Shown one piece after another: positions 25,601 to 34,293 of a stretch of DNA of 64,000 bases. The position numbers and the translations under genes were made by a program. Origin of the DNA: Stutzerimonas stutzeri. Lineage in GTDB: Bacteria; Pseudomonadota; Gammaproteobacteria; Pseudomonadales; Pseudomonadaceae. How positions within the stretch are numbered: position 1 is the stretch's first letter; every line of letters starts with the position of its first letter. Below the pieces are notes generated by a model. It was not told where the DNA came from. It saw only the letters and a list, made by a program, of their open reading frames with translations, and searched no databases. The DNA lies in the NCBI RefSeq assembly GCF_009789555.1, contig NZ_CP046902.1, positions 3,116,001 to 3,180,000 of the forward strand. Reading direction: 5' to 3'.

Positions 25601-27895
25601 ATGCGTATCCAGCACCTGGAAATCGCGAATTTTCGTAAGCTGAAGTCCGTCAGAATCGATTTGGCCGCCGAAACGACGCTTCTGGTTGGCGCCAACAATA
25701 GCGGCAAATCTTCAGCGATGTTGGCGTTGCGCAAGTTCTTGGTGAAGCCTACCACGTTCAGACTGCAGGATTTAACGCTTTGCCATATTGCCACGCTCGA
25801 TGCCATCGGACGCGACTGGGAGCAGGCAGGTGAAGACTTCGCGATTCCAGATGCCAATAGTTGGGCCGCGTGGCTGCCAACGCTCGATGTATGGATACAG
25901 GCAGCTCAGGGGGAGTTCCACCACATTCGCGATCTGATTCCGAACTTTTCTTGGTCAGGGGGAATGGTCGGGATGCGCTTTCGATTGGAGCCGGACGATT
26001 TACCAACGCTTTATACCGACTACCGAAAGGAGCGTGCGCGCGTGGCCACACTTCTTCAGGAGATCCACGATCAGGCAGAGCAAGGACAGGTACGCACTTC
26101 CCTGCAGCTTTGGCCGCAGAGTCTTCACGACTACCTAAACCGGCGTCTGGTCAAGTCGTTCAAAGTGCGCTGGTACCGGCTCAACCCAGATAGGCTTTCT
26201 CCTCCGTGTACGCAAAGCAGGACAGCGACCCTGCAAGCCCTGGCCGACACAGCAGCGCCACTTGAGCGTAATCCACTCCTCAGCCTTATCCGGGTTCATG
26301 AGATCAATGCTCAGCGCGGTTTTGGCGACAGCGCTGATGAGGGGCAGGACGAGAGCAAAACAGGAAGCGGCAGGAAACTGTCTGAGCAGCTGCGCACCTA
26401 CTATCGTCGCCACCTTGATCCAGGCGACAGCCCCGATGTGTCGGATCTTGAAGCGCTGAGGGCGATTGAAGCCGCCCAAAGCGCTTTTGACACTAGGCTG
26501 ACAACGAGCTTTGCCCCGGCGCTCAGGGAGGTCGCGGGCCTCGGTTACCCCAACAACAGCGATCCCAGCATCAAGGTGGCAACTCGCCTCGCTCCAACCG
26601 ATGGTTTAGATCATGAGGCCGCAGTACTGTTTGAACTGGACTCGGTTGCCGGTGCGCCTGGCGAGCCACGTTTAACGCTTCCAGAGACATCGAACGGGTT
26701 GGGTTACCAGAATCTGATCTCCATGATCTTTCGGCTCATGGCGTTTCGTGACAACTGGCTGAAGAAGTCTCGAACCCCTGAAGAACGCACCACTGCTAAC
26801 GTCGAGCCCATTCACCTTGTACTGGTTGAGGAGCCCGAGGCGCATCTACATGTTCAAGTGCAGCAAGCGTTCATAAAACATGCGTATCACGTGCTCTGTA
26901 ACGACCCGCTACTTGAGCAATTTCCAAACCTCAAAACTCAGCTAGTCGTCAGCTCTCACTCAAGCCACGTCGCTCACGAAATTGAATATGAGCACCTTCG
27001 CTACTTTCGGCGCCTTCCATCCGGCATGGCGGGTGTTCCAATTCCCGTCTCGACCGTTTCAAACCTGAGCGCCGTATTCGGCCAAGCGGGTAAGACGAAA
27101 GACTTCGTCACACGGTACCTGCGTGCACACCACGCAGATCTCTTCTTCGCTGACGCTGTGATCCTGGTGGAAGGTGCTGCAGAGCGCATGATCCTGCCCC
27201 ACTTCCTGCGGCAGCATTTTAAGTTTCTCGACCAGTGCTATATCACTATCCTAGATATTGGTGGAAGTCATGCGCACCGACTGAGGCCATTGGTGGATGC
27301 GCTGGGTATCGCAACCTTGGTCATCACCGACCTCGACGCAGGGAAAGACAAAGCAGCACAACCTGTCGCAAGGGGGGCGGCACAGATCACGAACAACCCC
27401 ACTTTGCGCCACTGGATGCGAGTGAAAGGGCTCGGTCATGATGTGGACACGCTGCTTGATCTGGAGGATGGGCATAAAGTAGAGGAGATCGATTCGCTTT
27501 ACTCAATCAGGATCGCGTATCAGACCCCTGTATCCATTCAATTGCCGAAAACCGGTGCGCAAGACGAAGCGCTCCCAAATACGTTCGAAGACAGCTTGGC
27601 ATTGACCAATGCCCAGCGGTTCACGGGGAGTCCTCGACGTGGGTTGATGCGTGCTTTCAGCAAGGCTATCCAGGAGGCTGACACAGGACAAGCGTTGGGC
27701 GCGGCCCTGTTCGATAAGTTGCGAACGGGAGACAAAGCCGAGTTTGCACTTGAGGTGCTCGGAGATCCGGCGTTCGGTCAGCTTGCAGTACCCGCATACA
27801 TACATGAAGGTCTGACTTGGCTGCAGTCCAAGCTGGAGCTCAAACGTAAGGATCTGCTGGTCGTTCCAGCCGCGATCGTTGAGGTGTCCGAATGA
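25601..27895 (+). CDS. gajA: OLD-family ATP-dependent nuclease, GajA-like
   Basis: A 764-residue protein with an ABC-type ATPase domain split by a long insert. Walker A is VGANNSGKSS near residue 34, and the Walker B/D-loop region is LVLVEEPEAHLHVQVQQAF near residue 410. A C-terminal TOPRIM nuclease domain carries VILVEGAAERMILP (catalytic Glu) and VITDLDAGKDK (Asp-x-Asp). Class 2 OLD nucleases paired with UvrD-like helicases form Gabija, where GajA nicks phage DNA when nucleotide levels fall. This copy is longer than the best-known GajA (about 580 residues), with extra helical sequence around residues 80-300. It overlaps the helicase start by four bases. A decayed homologue lies at 43899. 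Confidence 0.8.
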   Translation: MRIQHLEIANFRKLKSVRIDLAAETTLLVGANNSGKSSAMLALRKFLVKPTTFRLQDLTLCHIATLDAIGRDWEQAGEDFAIPDANSWAAWLPTLDVWIQAAQGEFHHIRDLIPNFSWSGGMVGMRFRLEPDDLPTLYTDYRKERARVATLLQEIHDQAEQGQVRTSLQLWPQSLHDYLNRRLVKSFKVRWYRLNPDRLSPPCTQSRTATLQALADTAAPLERNPLLSLIRVHEINAQRGFGDSADEGQDESKTGSGRKLSEQLRTYYRRHLDPGDSPDVSDLEALRAIEAAQSAFDTRLTTSFAPALREVAGLGYPNNSDPSIKVATRLAPTDGLDHEAAVLFELDSVAGAPGEPRLTLPETSNGLGYQNLISMIFRLMAFRDNWLKKSRTPEERTTANVEPIHLVLVEEPEAHLHVQVQQAFIKHAYHVLCNDPLLEQFPNLKTQLVVSSHSSHVAHEIEYEHLRYFRRLPSGMAGVPIPVSTVSNLSAVFGQAGKTKDFVTRYLRAHHADLFFADAVILVEGAAERMILPHFLRQHFKFLDQCYITILDIGGSHAHRLRPLVDALGIATLVITDLDAGKDKAAQPVARGAAQITNNPTLRHWMRVKGLGHDVDTLLDLEDGHKVEEIDSLYSIRIAYQTPVSIQLPKTGAQDEALPNTFEDSLALTNAQRFTGSPRRGLMRAFSKAIQEADTGQALGAALFDKLRTGDKAEFALEVLGDPAFGQLAVPAYIHEGLTWLQSKLELKRKDLLVVPAAIVEVSE

Positions 27896-29766
27896 GTCCG
27901 GGCACGACTGAGTACACTGAAGGTGCTCGTGATGCCGATGAGGTGATCCGAGAGTGCTTGGACTTTGATCATCCGAAGAGCTTTTTTTTATACGCTGGCG
28001 CGGGGTCAGGGAAAACACATTCCTTGGTTACAGCGGTGAGCGAGCTTAAGTCCCGAGAGCATAAACGCCTTACGTTCGAAGGGCGCCAGGTGGCCATCAT
28101 CACGTACACCAACGCGGCGTGCGAGGAGATTGCACGTCGCTTGGAGCATGATCCGTTGGTGGTCGTTTCAACCATCCATGCGTTTTCATGGCGAATGATC
28201 CAGGGCTTCAATGACGACATCCGTGAGTGGCTTCGCACCAAGCTCGGCGAAAGCATTGAGGAACTGAACGGAAAGCTCGCCAAAGCCAAAGATCCGAATA
28301 ACAAAACGGCTCGTGCCAATCGCGCATCGGTTGATAGCAAAACGAGACGGCTGGCTGCCTTAGATGACGTTGTAAGTTTCACCTACAGCCCCACCGGAGA
28401 GAACCGAGGGCGCCAAGCGCTGAATCATGCTGAGGTCATACAGATGGCCGCTGCGTTCATTCAGCGCGCACCTCTGCTGGATGTGATGGCCGATCAGTAC
28501 CCCGTGCTTCTGATCGATGAAAGCCAAGATACCAATGGCCCGCTCATGGACGCGTTCTTGGCCGCCCAAGCGCTAATCCCTGAAAGGTTTTGCCTGGGCC
28601 TTCTCGGCGACACCATGCAACGGATTTACAACGATGGCAAAGAGCACTTAGAAAAGGCGATTCCCGAGGACTGGGCCATTCCCGAGAAGCCCGTAAATCG
28701 CCGATGCCCCACAAGGATCGTTAAACTCCTCAATATCATCCGCAGGGCCGCCGATGATCATCAACAGACTCCAAAACCTGACGCGATCCAAGGTACCGTT
28801 CGCCTGTTCTGTACTCAGCAAGCTGCAGGCGGAGGTTTTGAGTTGGAGAGCCGAATTGCTGAACGCATGGCGGAAATTACGGGCGATCAGCATTGGGCAG
28901 CAGGTGCCTCTGAGCGAAAAACTCTGATCCTTGAACACAAAATGGCGGGCAGGCGCCTCGGATTCGAGGGGGTATTCACGCCGCTTTATGCGGCAGAGCA
29001 TCTGCGCACTAGTTTGCTGGATGGCACGCTACCGATACTCAAGATTTTCTTCGAGGGTGTCATGCCTATCTTGGCCGCAGCCAATGAGAGCGAATTCGCT
29101 CTAATGGAGGCGGTAAGGTTGATATCGCCACTGCTCGACAGTGACCGTATTAAAGCAGCTCCTGATCAATTAGCGTTGCTCCAGCAAGCGGGTATGGGCT
29201 GTCATACGCTATGCGCACTATTCGCTGACAACAATCCATCCTTGGCCGAAATCGTGCGGACATTAGAGCAAACAGGTCTGCTGGAAATACCTGATCGGCT
29301 CCTTGCGGCCCTTGCACAGGGTGTGACCGACGAGGAGCCGCCGGATACCGTCGACCGTGAGGCCCTTGAAGTGCATACGTACCGTGTGCTTCTGGGGCGG
29401 CCATACTCTGAAATGGCTGCATTCGCCGGATACGCAGAAGGCCTTTCTCCCTTCGATACACATCAGGGGGTGAAAGGCTTGGAGTTTCCAAGGGTCATGG
29501 TGATTCTCAACGACGAAGAAGCCGGAGGATTCCTGTTTAGCTACGAGAAGCTGTTAGGCGTTAAGGCACCTTCAGACAACGACATCAAGAACCAGCAGGC
29601 AGGCAAGGACGATGCCCTGTCCCGGACGCGACGCTTGCTTTACGTAACGTGCAGCAGGGCTGAAGAAAGCCTAGCCATTGTCGTGTACACCTCTCAGCCT
29701 GAAACCGCTATGCAGCGCGCTATCGAGGCCGGCTGGTTGACCCCGGAGGAGGTTGAGATCCTGTAA
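27892..29766 (+). CDS. gajB: UvrD/Rep-type SF1 helicase, GajB-like
   Basis: A 624-residue SF1A helicase with motif I GAGSGKTHSL (residue 30), Ia VAIITYTNAACEEIA, II VLLIDESQDTNG, III LLGDTMQRIY, a GVKGLEF motif V region near residue 530 and motif VI LLYVTCSRAEESL. Its ATG sits inside the end of the OLD nuclease gene (ATGA), so the pair is co-translated. In Gabija, GajB senses DNA ends and consumes nucleotides, which activates GajA. At 624 residues it is longer than typical GajB (about 500). A general OLD-UvrD pair outside Gabija sensu stricto cannot be excluded. Confidence 0.8.
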   Translation: MSPGTTEYTEGARDADEVIRECLDFDHPKSFFLYAGAGSGKTHSLVTAVSELKSREHKRLTFEGRQVAIITYTNAACEEIARRLEHDPLVVVSTIHAFSWRMIQGFNDDIREWLRTKLGESIEELNGKLAKAKDPNNKTARANRASVDSKTRRLAALDDVVSFTYSPTGENRGRQALNHAEVIQMAAAFIQRAPLLDVMADQYPVLLIDESQDTNGPLMDAFLAAQALIPERFCLGLLGDTMQRIYNDGKEHLEKAIPEDWAIPEKPVNRRCPTRIVKLLNIIRRAADDHQQTPKPDAIQGTVRLFCTQQAAGGGFELESRIAERMAEITGDQHWAAGASERKTLILEHKMAGRRLGFEGVFTPLYAAEHLRTSLLDGTLPILKIFFEGVMPILAAANESEFALMEAVRLISPLLDSDRIKAAPDQLALLQQAGMGCHTLCALFADNNPSLAEIVRTLEQTGLLEIPDRLLAALAQGVTDEEPPDTVDREALEVHTYRVLLGRPYSEMAAFAGYAEGLSPFDTHQGVKGLEFPRVMVILNDEEAGGFLFSYEKLLGVKAPSDNDIKNQQAGKDDALSRTRRLLYVTCSRAEESLAIVVYTSQPETAMQRAIEAGWLTPEEVEIL

Positions 29767-29869
29767 TTTTGTTGGCCCAGAGTAATGGCTGCCGGTGTTT
29801 TGTTTGATAACAGAGCTCCCGGCAGGGCCTACATCAAGGGTGATCTGTAGGTGTCTACATTTTGTCCCG

Positions 29870-29974
29870 GTATTGTGGCTTTGGCAGGTAAATGGGTTCA
29901 GGCCTACAACCTGGGACATAGTGGGAGCTTTAGTTGTGTTGTCCGGAATGGCAATCATCATGTTTCTCCCCGGG
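29870..29974 (+). pseudogene. C-terminal remnant of a YnfA/UPF0060 membrane protein
   Basis: The reading VLWLWQVNGFRPTTWDIVGA followed by LSGMAIIMFLP matches the last helix of the UPF0060/YnfA family, whose members end with a W-D-x-x-G-A and G-M-A-I-I-x-F pattern. The N-terminal three helices are absent, so this is a fragment. It lies in the 437-bp gap between the Gabija-type genes and the nuclease gene of the PIWI module. The rest of that gap (29767-30203) holds no other gene that I can support and should carry the promoter of the PIWI operon. Confidence 0.55.
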
Positions 29975-30203
29975 CACCACCCCTTCCTGAAGTCTCCGGC
30001 GAGACTACTGCATCCCTGCCGTCCCTTGAGTACGATTGTGTGGCCGGCTGTATAAAGGGTAATTGTCAATCCCGACACAATGCGCTCAAGATTAGGGTCT
30101 TGGCTGAAAATGGCATCCTAAACAGTTTTTTGAGTATCAAAGGTACCAAGTACGCTCCTAGGTCACCTCAAGCAATCACTCACAAAATGAATCAGGTTGG
30201 CAC

Positions 30204-31241
30204 ATGGAAAGGCACGCCGCAGAACATCTGCTTCGCCTCCTCGCGAAGGCCGGCAACGCATGCAGCACCGACAGAAGCGCTGCGTTCTCAGCGCTTCGTC
30301 AAGCGTCAGCCCTGCTCTGGCAGTTGGCCCCTGACTCACCTCCCATACGCCCACTCGACCTCGAAAAGCAGCTCAGTGTCCCCATCGAGGCATGGCTTCC
30401 TGAGTCGGTCAGGGGTGGATATGAAGGCCCCTTACTGTCCAGCCACTTCACCACGCAGACCTGCAGTGAAATGCTTTTCGAAATGGACATAAGGGAGCTG
30501 TGGGAAGAAACCCAAGCCATCGTCCGAAAGGTGAGAGACAGCTGTCGCTTGCGCAAAGGGGGCCAACAGCTCTACCGCAACTTTCGCCTTTTCCTGATTC
30601 AGCACGCAGTCCTCAAACCTGTTGAGGCGCAGGCAGCACTCGTGCCGCTGGGGTTGTCGATGACCGACATTTACAGCGAGATCCCTGCACGTCTAATTCA
30701 GGATGGCCAGGTGTTCTTGTGTCCGTCATGCGGCTGGCCCATGGAGGCCCTGAAGGAAGAGGTGCACTGCGACTCGTCCTGGTGCAAGCACAGCAAGAGC
30801 GTGTTCCTGCGCCGCAATGGTCACTTGATCAATCGACACACCAGTGCTCGCAATGCTGGTGTACCTGCTGAAGGTCTGTGGATGCTTCAAGGTGCGCTTT
30901 GGAAGTTCACCCTGCTTCCAGGAAGACTTGAGCTGGCGCTGGCCGAGGCGCTTACCAGCAAAGGTTTTGCTGTGGAATTATGGCCCGATTTTGATAGGGC
31001 GGATCTGCGAGTCGTCATCGGCCCTCAAACCTTCGAGATTGATGCCAAGGTCTGGCGTTCCGCTCATTCTCTGGCCGAGCGAATCAAGCTGCTGCGCCCC
31101 GCTACACCCCTTTGGATCGTTGTGCCCGATTACCAGAAGTCTCATGTGAGGTTTCTAAGGGAGTCCTGCCCACCCGGCGTGGAGGTGTTCATCCAGTCCC
31201 AATGCGTCAAGGAGCTCGTCAAGCGTGCAGACCCTTTCTGA
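30204..31241 (+). CDS. PD-(D/E)xK nuclease of a pPIWI_RE system
   Basis: A 345-residue protein. Residues 175-205 hold a zinc-finger-like set CPSCGWPM and HCDSSWCKH. The C-terminal part (about 245-340) is a restriction-endonuclease fold with RLELALAEALTSKGFAVELW, Asp in ADLRVVIG and EIDAK, fitting the PD-(D/E)xK pattern, followed by the terminal strand PLWIVVPDYQ. In pPIWI_RE loci described by Burroughs, Iyer and Aravind, such a nuclease is the first of three linked genes, with a DinG-like helicase and a PIWI protein. The same order and tight overlap (17 bp with the next gene) occur here. It is the predicted DNA-cutting effector. Confidence 0.75.
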   Translation: MERHAAEHLLRLLAKAGNACSTDRSAAFSALRQASALLWQLAPDSPPIRPLDLEKQLSVPIEAWLPESVRGGYEGPLLSSHFTTQTCSEMLFEMDIRELWEETQAIVRKVRDSCRLRKGGQQLYRNFRLFLIQHAVLKPVEAQAALVPLGLSMTDIYSEIPARLIQDGQVFLCPSCGWPMEALKEEVHCDSSWCKHSKSVFLRRNGHLINRHTSARNAGVPAEGLWMLQGALWKFTLLPGRLELALAEALTSKGFAVELWPDFDRADLRVVIGPQTFEIDAKVWRSAHSLAERIKLLRPATPLWIVVPDYQKSHVRFLRESCPPGVEVFIQSQCVKELVKRADPF

Positions 31242-34200
31242 GATCGCGACGGTGTTGTTCCTGTCGCTGGCAGCACGTCATGTCGACCCCGAGCCAGCGC
31301 TCGCTGACGCCGCAGCGTTGATCGCCGGTCGTACCCGCAAATGGCTGGGGTGGTCGCTGTTGACGGAGGCGGAACAGACCGTTTTAGCAGTAGGGCTTCG
31401 TCTGCGTCCTGCGACGTTGGCGCAGCCTGGACGGTTTGTCAGCGGTGCAGAAGCTCTGATCAAAGGGCGCTCCAGCCTGTTCGAACTTGTCGATAAAGAT
31501 CTGCTCGGTAGCGAGCTGAAGGAAGAAGCTCGCTATCGCGTGCTACCAGGCTTGAACGTCGATCAGATTATTCGTGAGCACTACGAAGCGCTCCAGAGCG
31601 CACGTCAACCCGGGCAATACGCGGAGCTTCCCATCCATGGTGATGTGAGGCTCAAGCATTTCGGCAAAGATCAGATCCGCGTATTCCACATCCCGGCGGA
31701 TCAGCGTAAAGCGATCCCTGAGGCTGGCATGCGGCTTCGAATTCCAGATGCTCCCGGCGTTGCAGAGATCCAATGGGATCGAGGTTTGCTCGAAACCCTG
31801 GCATACAAGCTGGACGCCACGAGCGGGCTACATGGCAAGCACCTTTCCTCGCTTGAGAATCTATGGCCAGATGCCGGCAGTAAAACGGCTCAATCCGGCC
31901 ATTTCTACCGGATCAACGCCCCTACAGGCACCGGCAAATCCGTCGTCATGGTCATGATGGCAATCGATGCAGCTGCGCGTGGACACAAGGTGGTGATAGC
32001 CGTCCCCAGCTTCGTGGAGGTCGACAACACCCTGGCCATCCTGCGCCATTCGATTGCAGCAAGCCATGCGAGATTGAAAGCGGCGCCACTGCATTCCATG
32101 GCGAGGGTTGCTGAGCGAGCGGCGCTTCGCTTTAACGAGGTCGATGCGCATCACCCTTACGACTATTCGTGCATTCTCGGCAGCTACGGGCTAGGGCAAG
32201 AATCACTGCCGGATGGCGAAGAACCCTGCTTCAACCTTCAGTTGGACGGAATCGAAAAGGCTGACGGCCCGGAAAAACTCAGACACTGCCCATATCTGTT
32301 TCGTTGTGGCCGAACGACGATGCTGTCCGAAGCACTGGCGGCAGACATCATCGTGGTGAACCACCACTCCCTGCTATCTGGTACCACTCGAATTCCGTTA
32401 AGCGACACCGACCGCTTCCCGGGTTCGCGCAGCCTGATCGAGATCCTGCTGCGGTACTCCCCAGTCTTTCTGGTCGATGAAATCGATGGTCTGCTCAAGT
32501 CCGCGATCGACAGTAGCGTATTCAAGCTTGAGCTTGGGAACATCGGCACATCCAGCCCATTGATGCGCCTGTATTCACGGGTCGCCGATCGCTCCCGCAT
32601 ACCAAGCGTCGAACCAAGCAGCCTCTTTCGCGTGGCGTGGGCGTTATCCTTCTGCATCATCAGCGTCAATCAGTTGATGAGCTTGCAGGCACGGGATTAT
32701 TTCGAGTGGCCTGAAAAGGAAACCACTTGGTCGGAAGCAGACGATGCCTTCATCATCGAGCGCCTGGGGATCGACCAACAAACCTTGGCGCTGATGTATA
32801 GCCCGGAAGTCTACAACCTGCCCGAACACCTTCGCCCGCTCAGCACGAATCTGGCATTCTGGCGCACAAATGATCAGGATCGGAGGCCTGAGGTTGTAGC
32901 GACTGATTTGAGCGATTTGCTTACAAAGCTATCGGACAACGGAAAACTGCCGGCACCGCTGGACGAGGCAGTGCACATTCGCCTGAAGGCGTCGTTGATC
33001 CTCAGAGGCACCCTCGATCTCATCGAACGATCGCTGCGCAACCTCAACAACGAGCTTCCGACGTTCGTTACAGCCAACGTACCTTACGCCTATGAAGTTC
33101 AGCGTAGCTTGAACGGCCCTGATCCACTCAGCCCTACTCCCATCGGCCCCTTGCATCGAGATGTGTACGGTTTCAAGCGTACGAACAGTCCTGAATATGA
33201 CCCGACCCTGAACGTCGTAGCGATGCGGGGCGATCCCCACGGCACGCTGCTTGCGCTTCCAGAACTCAGCGCGCTTGGGTATGCGGGGGTCAAGCGTACA
33301 TTCATCGGCTTTTCGGCAACCGCATTTTTCCCAGGCGCCAGCGCATACGATCTCAAGGCTTTAGACCTGATCGACGTTCCCGATGCGAAGGGACAGATCA
33401 CGTTTGAAAACCTCAACGTCACCACTCAGATATCTGGAACAAATATCGCAGACCGCCCGGCGCACGTGCGGGATCTGGCCGAAGAAATCGCGCCCTGGAT
33501 TCTCGCTCGCCTGGAAAAACTACAGAAAGATCCCGCCATGGCTAAGCGTGCACGGCTACTGCTGGTCACCAGCAGCGACGCTGACGCTGAAACCCTCGCG
33601 CTGACGCTATCAGGCATGTCGAACGGCCCAGGTTCGCTTGTCGGATGGGTCAGGGGGCGCGGTAGCCAGTACAAGCCGACAATGCTCAAACCCGGGGATA
33701 CGCTGATCTACGATGATCTAGCGCAGTTCACGGAAGGTAAATACCAGGACAAGACGATCCTGGTAAGTGCCATGCAGCCCATCGCTCGGGGACATAACAT
33801 CGTCAACTCCGATGGACTATCAGCCATCGGTGGCGTTGTCGTATGCGTCAGACCCCTGCCCTCATCTGACAGTCCAGAAAACAATCTTGCCCATATCTGC
33901 TATGAGACGGGCAACCGTGTCATCGCTCGCGAAAGCCCTGGTGAGGCGATGATCCAGGAACGACGGATGGCCAATGGGCTGCTGAAATGGATACGCACCT
34001 CCCATCCGGCCTTCAGCCAGCAGCCTGCAAATATTCGGCATTACACGGTGATGAACATCCTCGTGAGCCTTACGCAGTTGGTTGGCCGTGGCAGGCGCGG
34101 AGGAACGCCTATCACGTGCTACTTCGCCGACGCCGCATTCCTGCTAGGTCAATCCAACTGGGCCAAGCTGCTTTCAGACAGCGTGAGCACGCTCAAACGC

Positions 34201-34293
34201 GATGGCGACTGGGAGCAGTTTCAAAAGCATCACGCTGGCATCGCGTCGGCAGTCCTGAGTTACATCAGCCAATCCAGAGAGTACGTCCGATGA
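31225..34293 (+). CDS. DinG/XPD-like SF2 helicase of a pPIWI_RE system
   Basis: A 1022-residue protein from a GTG preceded by AGGAG. After an N-terminal region of about 220 residues comes motif I APTGTGKSVVMVM, then cysteines in YDYSCILGSYG, EPCFNL and HCPYLFRCGRT spaced like an iron-sulphur cluster loop of XPD/DinG helicases. Next are a VVNHHSLL strand, motif II VFLVDEIDGLL (DEID instead of DEAH) and motif VI LVGRGRRGG near residue 952. DinG-type helicases unwind 5'-to-3' and tolerate R-loops. In pPIWI_RE loci this protein is expected to open the target or remodel a guide-target hybrid. It overlaps the nuclease gene before it and the PIWI gene after it. Confidence 0.82.
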   Translation: MQTLSEIATVLFLSLAARHVDPEPALADAAALIAGRTRKWLGWSLLTEAEQTVLAVGLRLRPATLAQPGRFVSGAEALIKGRSSLFELVDKDLLGSELKEEARYRVLPGLNVDQIIREHYEALQSARQPGQYAELPIHGDVRLKHFGKDQIRVFHIPADQRKAIPEAGMRLRIPDAPGVAEIQWDRGLLETLAYKLDATSGLHGKHLSSLENLWPDAGSKTAQSGHFYRINAPTGTGKSVVMVMMAIDAAARGHKVVIAVPSFVEVDNTLAILRHSIAASHARLKAAPLHSMARVAERAALRFNEVDAHHPYDYSCILGSYGLGQESLPDGEEPCFNLQLDGIEKADGPEKLRHCPYLFRCGRTTMLSEALAADIIVVNHHSLLSGTTRIPLSDTDRFPGSRSLIEILLRYSPVFLVDEIDGLLKSAIDSSVFKLELGNIGTSSPLMRLYSRVADRSRIPSVEPSSLFRVAWALSFCIISVNQLMSLQARDYFEWPEKETTWSEADDAFIIERLGIDQQTLALMYSPEVYNLPEHLRPLSTNLAFWRTNDQDRRPEVVATDLSDLLTKLSDNGKLPAPLDEAVHIRLKASLILRGTLDLIERSLRNLNNELPTFVTANVPYAYEVQRSLNGPDPLSPTPIGPLHRDVYGFKRTNSPEYDPTLNVVAMRGDPHGTLLALPELSALGYAGVKRTFIGFSATAFFPGASAYDLKALDLIDVPDAKGQITFENLNVTTQISGTNIADRPAHVRDLAEEIAPWILARLEKLQKDPAMAKRARLLLVTSSDADAETLALTLSGMSNGPGSLVGWVRGRGSQYKPTMLKPGDTLIYDDLAQFTEGKYQDKTILVSAMQPIARGHNIVNSDGLSAIGGVVVCVRPLPSSDSPENNLAHICYETGNRVIARESPGEAMIQERRMANGLLKWIRTSHPAFSQQPANIRHYTVMNILVSLTQLVGRGRRGGTPITCYFADAAFLLGQSNWAKLLSDSVSTLKRDGDWEQFQKHHAGIASAVLSYISQSREYVR

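Noticed and set aside
33987..34289. Upstream extension of the PIWI gene
   Set aside because: It would read out of frame inside the helicase motif VI region. The ATG at 34290 overlapping the helicase stop is the natural start.
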